Of a DNA stretch of 9,609 nucleotides, positions 6,694-9,609 are shown piece by piece. Both the position numbers and the translations under genes were made by a program. Under the pieces are notes generated by a model. The model was not told the origin of the DNA and searched no databases. It saw only the letters and a list, made by a program, of their open reading frames with translations. Origin of the DNA: Suttonella ornithocola (GTDB taxonomy: Bacteria; Pseudomonadota; Gammaproteobacteria; Cardiobacteriales; Cardiobacteriaceae); contig NZ_LWHB01000131.1 in NCBI RefSeq assembly GCF_001889065.1, forward strand, positions 1 through 9,609, written 5' to 3'. Position 1 is the stretch's first letter, and each line of letters opens with the position of its first letter.

Positions 6694-7947
6694 ATGTCAT
6701 TAGTCATTACCTTAGGGAAAAAAGCCAAAACTGCTGCTCAAACGCTAGCAAGCGCAACTACCTTGCAAAAAAATACTGCCCTACTGGCAATCGCTGACCA
6801 TTTGTTAGCAGAAACAGCTGCCATTCTTTCCGCAAATGCAAAAGATATCGCGTTGGGGAAGCAGAAAAATCTGGCGCCTGCTTTATTAGATCGATTATCA
6901 CTAAATGAAACGCGATTAAAACAAATGGCTGATGGCATTCGTCAGATTGCATCACTTCCTGACCCAGTCGGCGAAATGACTGGGATGAAAACAAACGAAA
7001 AAGGGCTAAAAGTTGGGAGAATGCGCGCACCTTTAGGGGTTATTGGTATCATCTATGAATCTCGCCCTAACGTTACTGCTGATGCGGCAGCGCTTTGCTT
7101 AAAATCGGGCAATGCGGCTATTCTGCGTGGTGGTAGCGAAGCCATTCATTCTAATCAAGCGATTTTAGCTTCTGTTAAACACGGATTACAGCATGCGGGA
7201 CTCCCAGAAGACAGTATTCAACTAATTAATGATACAAATCGCGCACATGTCACTGACTTATTACAAGCCAATGAATACGTTGATGTGATTATTCCGCGTG
7301 GTGGAAAAGGCTTAGTAAAATTAGTCAGCGAACAAGCTAGAATGCCAGTTATCAAACACTTAGATGGACTGTGTCATCTCTATATTGATGTGGATGCTGA
7401 TTTTGAAATTGCTCTACGCTGCGCTGATAATGGAAAAACCTATCGATATGGTATTTGTGGAGCGACAGAAACCCTTTTAATTCACAAAGCCATTGCGTTC
7501 TCTATCCTACCAGCTATTGCAGATATTTATCAGCGCAAATCGGTAGAAATGCGAGGTTGTCCTGAAACCGTTAATCTACTCAAAAACTCTCATTCCATTT
7601 GTCTAGCAACTGAATCCGACTGGCAAACAGAATACTTAGCGCCTATTATTAGCATTAAAATTGTTGAGGATTATCAACAAGCCATTGAGCATATTGCGCA
7701 ATATAGCTCTAAACATACCGATAGTATCGTGACAAATAGCTTAGCAACTGCCCAACGATTTTTACGAGAAGTAGATTCCGCAAGTGTTATGGTCAATACG
7801 CCCACCTGCTTTGCAGATGGGTATGAATATGGGCTCGGTGCTGAAATTGGTATTAGTACGGATAAAATTCATTGGCGTGGACCCGTTGGATTAGAAGGCC
7901 TAACTAGCCAAAAATTTATTATCATTAGCGACGGCATTACCCGGTGA
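6694..7947 (+). CDS. proA: Gamma-glutamyl phosphate reductase ProA
   Basis: ProA reduces gamma-glutamyl phosphate to glutamate-5-semialdehyde with NADPH, the second step of proline synthesis. The protein has the aldehyde-dehydrogenase fold at the normal length for the family (417). The cofactor region includes PLGVIGIIYESRPNVTADAA (about 113-132) and ILRGGSEA. The catalytic Cys is Cys255 in RYGICGATETLL. The ProA signature fits at residues 324-345 (VEDYQQAIEHI, then SSKHTDSI). The closing region FADGYEYGLGAEIGIST is standard, but Cys372 in NTPTCFADG stands where Arg is usual (NASTRF in E. coli). No clear Shine-Dalgarno precedes the ATG. proB is not in the window. The stop overlaps the start of the transporter gene by 4 bases. 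Confidence 0.97.
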   Translation: MSLVITLGKKAKTAAQTLASATTLQKNTALLAIADHLLAETAAILSANAKDIALGKQKNLAPALLDRLSLNETRLKQMADGIRQIASLPDPVGEMTGMKTNEKGLKVGRMRAPLGVIGIIYESRPNVTADAAALCLKSGNAAILRGGSEAIHSNQAILASVKHGLQHAGLPEDSIQLINDTNRAHVTDLLQANEYVDVIIPRGGKGLVKLVSEQARMPVIKHLDGLCHLYIDVDADFEIALRCADNGKTYRYGICGATETLLIHKAIAFSILPAIADIYQRKSVEMRGCPETVNLLKNSHSICLATESDWQTEYLAPIISIKIVEDYQQAIEHIAQYSSKHTDSIVTNSLATAQRFLREVDSASVMVNTPTCFADGYEYGLGAEIGISTDKIHWRGPVGLEGLTSQKFIIISDGITR

Positions 7948-8267
7948 ATGCTTATCTATGGCTAATACTAGCCATTATTGCCGAAGTTATCGCAACATCT
8001 GCATTGAAAGCAACTGTAGGATTTACACGCTTATTGCCATCAATCATTACCGGACTAGGATACGCATTCGCTTTTTATGCACTCAGTCAATCCATAAAAA
8101 CTGTTCCACTTGGAATTGCTTACGCGATATGGTCTGGACTGGGAACTGCTCTTGTTGTCATTATTGCTTGGATAATTTATCAACAGCCCTTAAATATACG
8201 AACAATTTGCGGAATTACATTTATTATTATCGGTGTGATTATTCTCCAACTGTCCTCACCACATTAA
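7944..8267 (+). CDS. Small multidrug resistance (SMR) transporter, EmrE/Qac type
   Basis: SMR proteins are four-helix inner-membrane antiporters that work as dimers and export cationic drugs in exchange for protons. All four hydrophobic segments are visible (about residues 3-21, 33-50, 57-79, 87-104). Key residues fall at the same positions as in EmrE: Glu14 in AEVIATSALK (proton and drug binding), Tyr40, Trp63 in GIAYAIWSG, and the helix-4 packing motif with Gly90 and Gly97. The AIWSG motif and the GFTRLLPS loop fit the Qac/EmrE branch better than the guanidinium (Gdx/SugE) branch. The start is GTG at 7944-7946, overlapping the proA TGA as GTGA, so translation is probably coupled to proA. 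The actual substrate cannot be read from sequence. Confidence 0.93.
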   Translation: MNAYLWLILAIIAEVIATSALKATVGFTRLLPSIITGLGYAFAFYALSQSIKTVPLGIAYAIWSGLGTALVVIIAWIIYQQPLNIRTICGITFIIIGVIILQLSSPH

Positions 8268-8310
8268 AAACTGTTATTATATTTAAGAACCTTAAACCTA
8301 AAAGAAAATT

Positions 8311-8652
8311 ATGAGTAACGAAACCTTAAAAAACTTAGTTCAAAACAGCCTAGAAGACATGAAAGCTGTTGATGTTCAAATCATTGACTTAGCAGGTAAA
8401 GCAGATTTTGCTGATTACATGATTATTGCTAGTGGTACATCCGACAGACATTTACATGCAATGGCAGATAAAGTTCAGCAAGATGCTAAAGCAGCTGGTT
8501 CTCCTGCTCTTGGTGTGGAAGGAGAAGATAGCAGAGATTGGGTTTTAGTTGACCTAGGGGATATTATTGTGCATCTAATGCGACCAGAAACACGCCAGCT
8601 TTACGCGCTTGACAAATTATGGTCTTTGCCTGCAACACGTCAATCATCTTAA
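8311..8652 (+). CDS. rsfS: Ribosome silencing factor RsfS (Iojap/YbeB family)
   Basis: RsfS binds protein uL14 of the large ribosomal subunit and blocks joining with the small subunit in starvation or stationary phase. The 113-residue protein fits the single-domain family. Visible motifs are the opening helix (LVQNSLEDMKAVDVQIIDL), the strand-turn DYMIIASGTSDRHLHAMADKV, and the highly conserved stretch SRDWVLVDLGDIIVHLM followed by RPETRQLYALDKLW. A weak Shine-Dalgarno (AAAGAAAA) precedes the ATG, and the AT-rich 43-base gap after the transporter could hold its own promoter (TATTAT- and TATATT-like strings near 8275-8282). In many gammaproteobacteria rlmH follows rsfS; here a small unrelated gene follows instead. 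Confidence 0.96.
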   Translation: MSNETLKNLVQNSLEDMKAVDVQIIDLAGKADFADYMIIASGTSDRHLHAMADKVQQDAKAAGSPALGVEGEDSRDWVLVDLGDIIVHLMRPETRQLYALDKLWSLPATRQSS

Positions 8653-8659
8653 TTTCTAA

Positions 8660-8992
8660 ATGGAAAAAGAGCGCCTCTATAAAACTGTCTGGTTTTATGC
8701 AGACTTAGCTACTAACGAAAATCATACACAGATTTTCAATCATGTTGATTTTTCTGATTATGCTGAACGTTTAGAAGATGCTTATAACCATCTATATCAA
8801 GAAGGATATGAAGTGGTAAATGTTATCCCTATCAATATGGGACAAACCGATATTTCCTCACAACAGCAAGGTATTTACACACATATGGATTCAAATGCCT
8901 ACTCAATCATTTGTGACGCAATTGTTGTGGGTAAGGGTAAGAACAAAAATATTAACTCAATAAATAGCTTGAGACCTTTGCAAAACCCCTAA
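8660..8992 (+). CDS. Small protein of unknown function, C-terminus altered by a mobile element
   Basis: I do not recognise this 110-residue protein. It has no signal peptide or membrane segment and looks soluble. Its first 95 residues read like one compact domain: a strand (RLYKTVWFYAD), an acidic helix (AERLEDAYNHLYQEGYEVV), a strand with NVIPINMG, a variable polar loop, and a last strand (SIICDAIVVGK). The pattern of an amphipathic helix, then GYEVVNVIPI, and a closing strand resembles small families of the DUF4177 kind, but this is only a similarity of layout. The ATG follows the rsfS stop by 7 bases with an in-frame TAA just before it, and no clear ribosome binding site is seen. The last residues (RPLQNP) and the stop codon come from the MITE-like insertion at 8971-9100. 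Before insertion the frame would have run to a TGA at 9152-9154. Confidence 0.75.
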   Translation: MEKERLYKTVWFYADLATNENHTQIFNHVDFSDYAERLEDAYNHLYQEGYEVVNVIPINMGQTDISSQQQGIYTHMDSNAYSIICDAIVVGKGKNKNINSINSLRPLQNP

Positions 8993-9100
8993 AAATAGAG
9001 AAATTCAATTTTTTAAATTTTGAAAACATATTAAAATCATAGTGTTAATTTTTCTGCTAGTGGTAAAAATTCGTATAAAACGGAATTTTGCAAAGATCTC
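8971..9100. mobile_element. 130-bp MITE-like element with IS5-type ends
   Basis: The left end GAGACCTTTGCAAAA (8971-8985) and the right end TTTTGCAAAGATCTC (9086-9100) are inverted copies matching at 14 of 15 bases. The element is flanked by a perfect 5-bp direct repeat, AGCTT (8966-8970 and 9101-9105), as expected of a target-site duplication. The interior is AT-rich and codes for nothing, so it cannot move by itself. The ends resemble those I recall from IS5-family elements of the IS1106 type, which would make a full-length relative the likely source of transposase. The family name needs a database comparison. Its left end supplies the last codons and stop of the gene at 8660. Confidence 0.8.
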
Positions 9101-9219
9101 AGCTTGTATCTTGCACAAGACCTTAATATGCCACCTTGCCACGGCAGCAGATGAAATTCGTATATAGCAAAGCACAACGATAAAGAACTCATTGGCTTAT
9201 ACTGCTCTGAAACCGAAGG
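9101..9219. other. Non-coding stretch between the MITE and the IS256-type end
   Basis: I see no gene, RNA gene or clear regulatory site here. All frames are short or broken. Its first about 55 bases would continue the reading frame of the gene at 8660 if the MITE were removed, ending at TGA 9152-9154. Confidence 0.5.
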
Positions 9220-9609
9220 AGGGCGTTAAAAATTCTGTGTCAGGTTAATTAAAGATTCATCACGGCATCTAACCGACTAGGGAAATAGATAGACAATTGC
9301 ATCATTGTCCTGTCCCCAATTAGGAATCGGCATTGTCTATTTTTCGCTGGCATTTAACATACCAACATATAAGAGTTTGAGCAAACTGGTTTCATTAGGA
9401 AACGCTCCTTTAGTTTTAGTTAACTTGCGGAATTGACGATGGACTGCCTCTACCGCATTGGTGGTATAAATGGGCTTTCTCACCGCCTCAGGATATTTAA
9501 AATAGTGACTTAGCAAATGCCACTTATCCCGCCAAAACTTAATCACCGCAGGGTATTTATTACCCCAAAGGTTTTCTAACCTATCAAGCGCCAATTCAGC
9601 TGATTCTTT
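9220..9609 (-). mobile_element. End of an IS256-family insertion sequence
   Basis: The C-terminal part of an IS256-type transposase runs off the right edge of the window. About 6 bases past its original stop comes a stretch (about 9220-9243, with GGGCGTTAAAAATTCTGTGTCA) that looks like the terminal inverted repeat, since many IS256-type ends carry a TGACACAG-like or TGTGT-like motif. The other end is outside the window, so the boundary at about 9220 is an estimate and the target duplication cannot be checked. Confidence 0.6.
9249..9609 (-). pseudogene. IS256-family transposase, C-terminal part, broken
   Basis: IS256-family (mutator-type) transposases cut and paste the element with a DDE active site. 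The frame is open from the window edge (KESAELALDRLENLWG) through YPAVIKFWRDKW, LLSHYFKYPE and IYTTNAVEAVHRQFRKLTKT, where the Glu of TTNAVE is the third catalytic acid. At 9337-9339 a TAG stands where the family has Trp (SEKW-TMPIxNW). The frame then continues as TMPIPNWGQ, and one extra base in the CC at 9309-9310 shifts it. In the new frame QLSIYFPSRLDAVMNL ends at TAA 9249-9251, the expected natural C-terminus. The product is thus cut by about 30 residues after the catalytic core. It is probably inactive, though loss of only the tail leaves some doubt. Confidence 0.85.

Noticed and set aside
7958..8314. Second plus-strand frame overlapping the SMR transporter gene
   Set aside because: The SMR frame has all family residues at the EmrE positions, while this frame gives a Cys/Asn/Tyr-rich sequence with no features.
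8951..8976. CTCAA...TTGAG stem at the end of the gene at 8660 as a terminator
   Set aside because: The stem is only five weak pairs around a long loop with no T-run, and its right arm is part of the MITE end.
1..9609. CRISPR array, tRNA or rRNA gene, phage genes, defence system or biosynthetic cluster
   Set aside because: I saw no regularly spaced repeats, tRNA-like cloverleaf, rRNA sequence or relevant protein families.

Overview
The window looks like a chromosomal segment of a low-GC gammaproteobacterium. The evidence is the order bamA-skp-lpxD-fabZ-lpxA-lpxB, which is the classic gammaproteobacterial outer-membrane and lipid A cluster, together with AT-rich codon use and typical GreA, ProA and RsfS proteins. 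I cannot name the genus. Remnants of three insertion-sequence families lie in the spaces between the genes, so the genome has probably carried many mobile elements.

Left half, minus strand (about 5740 down to 1): a tightly packed operon read right to left. BamA inserts outer-membrane proteins and Skp is a periplasmic chaperone for the same clients. LpxA, LpxD and LpxB build the lipid A precursor, and FabZ works on the hydroxyacyl-ACP pool that supplies LpxA and LpxD. Every junction between neighbouring genes overlaps by 1 or 4 bases. The last gene, lpxB, carries a one-base frameshift near position 170 and then runs off the window edge. LpxA has a bulky Phe at the position that sets acyl-chain length in the characterised enzymes.

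Middle (5678-6191): a divergent regulatory region between bamA and greA. It holds a likely bamA promoter, a 39-bp near-perfect palindrome, a heavily decayed IS630-family transposase fragment (six in-frame stops), a possible greA promoter, and a terminator-like hairpin in the greA leader.

Right half, plus strand (6195-8992): greA (transcript cleavage factor), proA (proline synthesis), an EmrE-type small multidrug transporter whose GTG start overlaps the proA stop, rsfS (ribosome silencing factor), and a small protein of unknown function. A 130-bp MITE-like element with matched ends and a 5-bp target duplication has inserted into the 3' end of this last gene and supplies its present stop codon.

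Right edge (about 9220-9609): the end of an IS256-family insertion sequence on the minus strand. Its transposase is broken by a nonsense codon and a one-base insertion.

I do not see a new defence or biosynthetic system here. The points most worth a second look are the lpxB frameshift, the LpxA ruler residue, the MITE that rewrites a gene's C-terminus, the decayed IS630 fragment at the bamA/greA boundary, and the greA leader hairpin.
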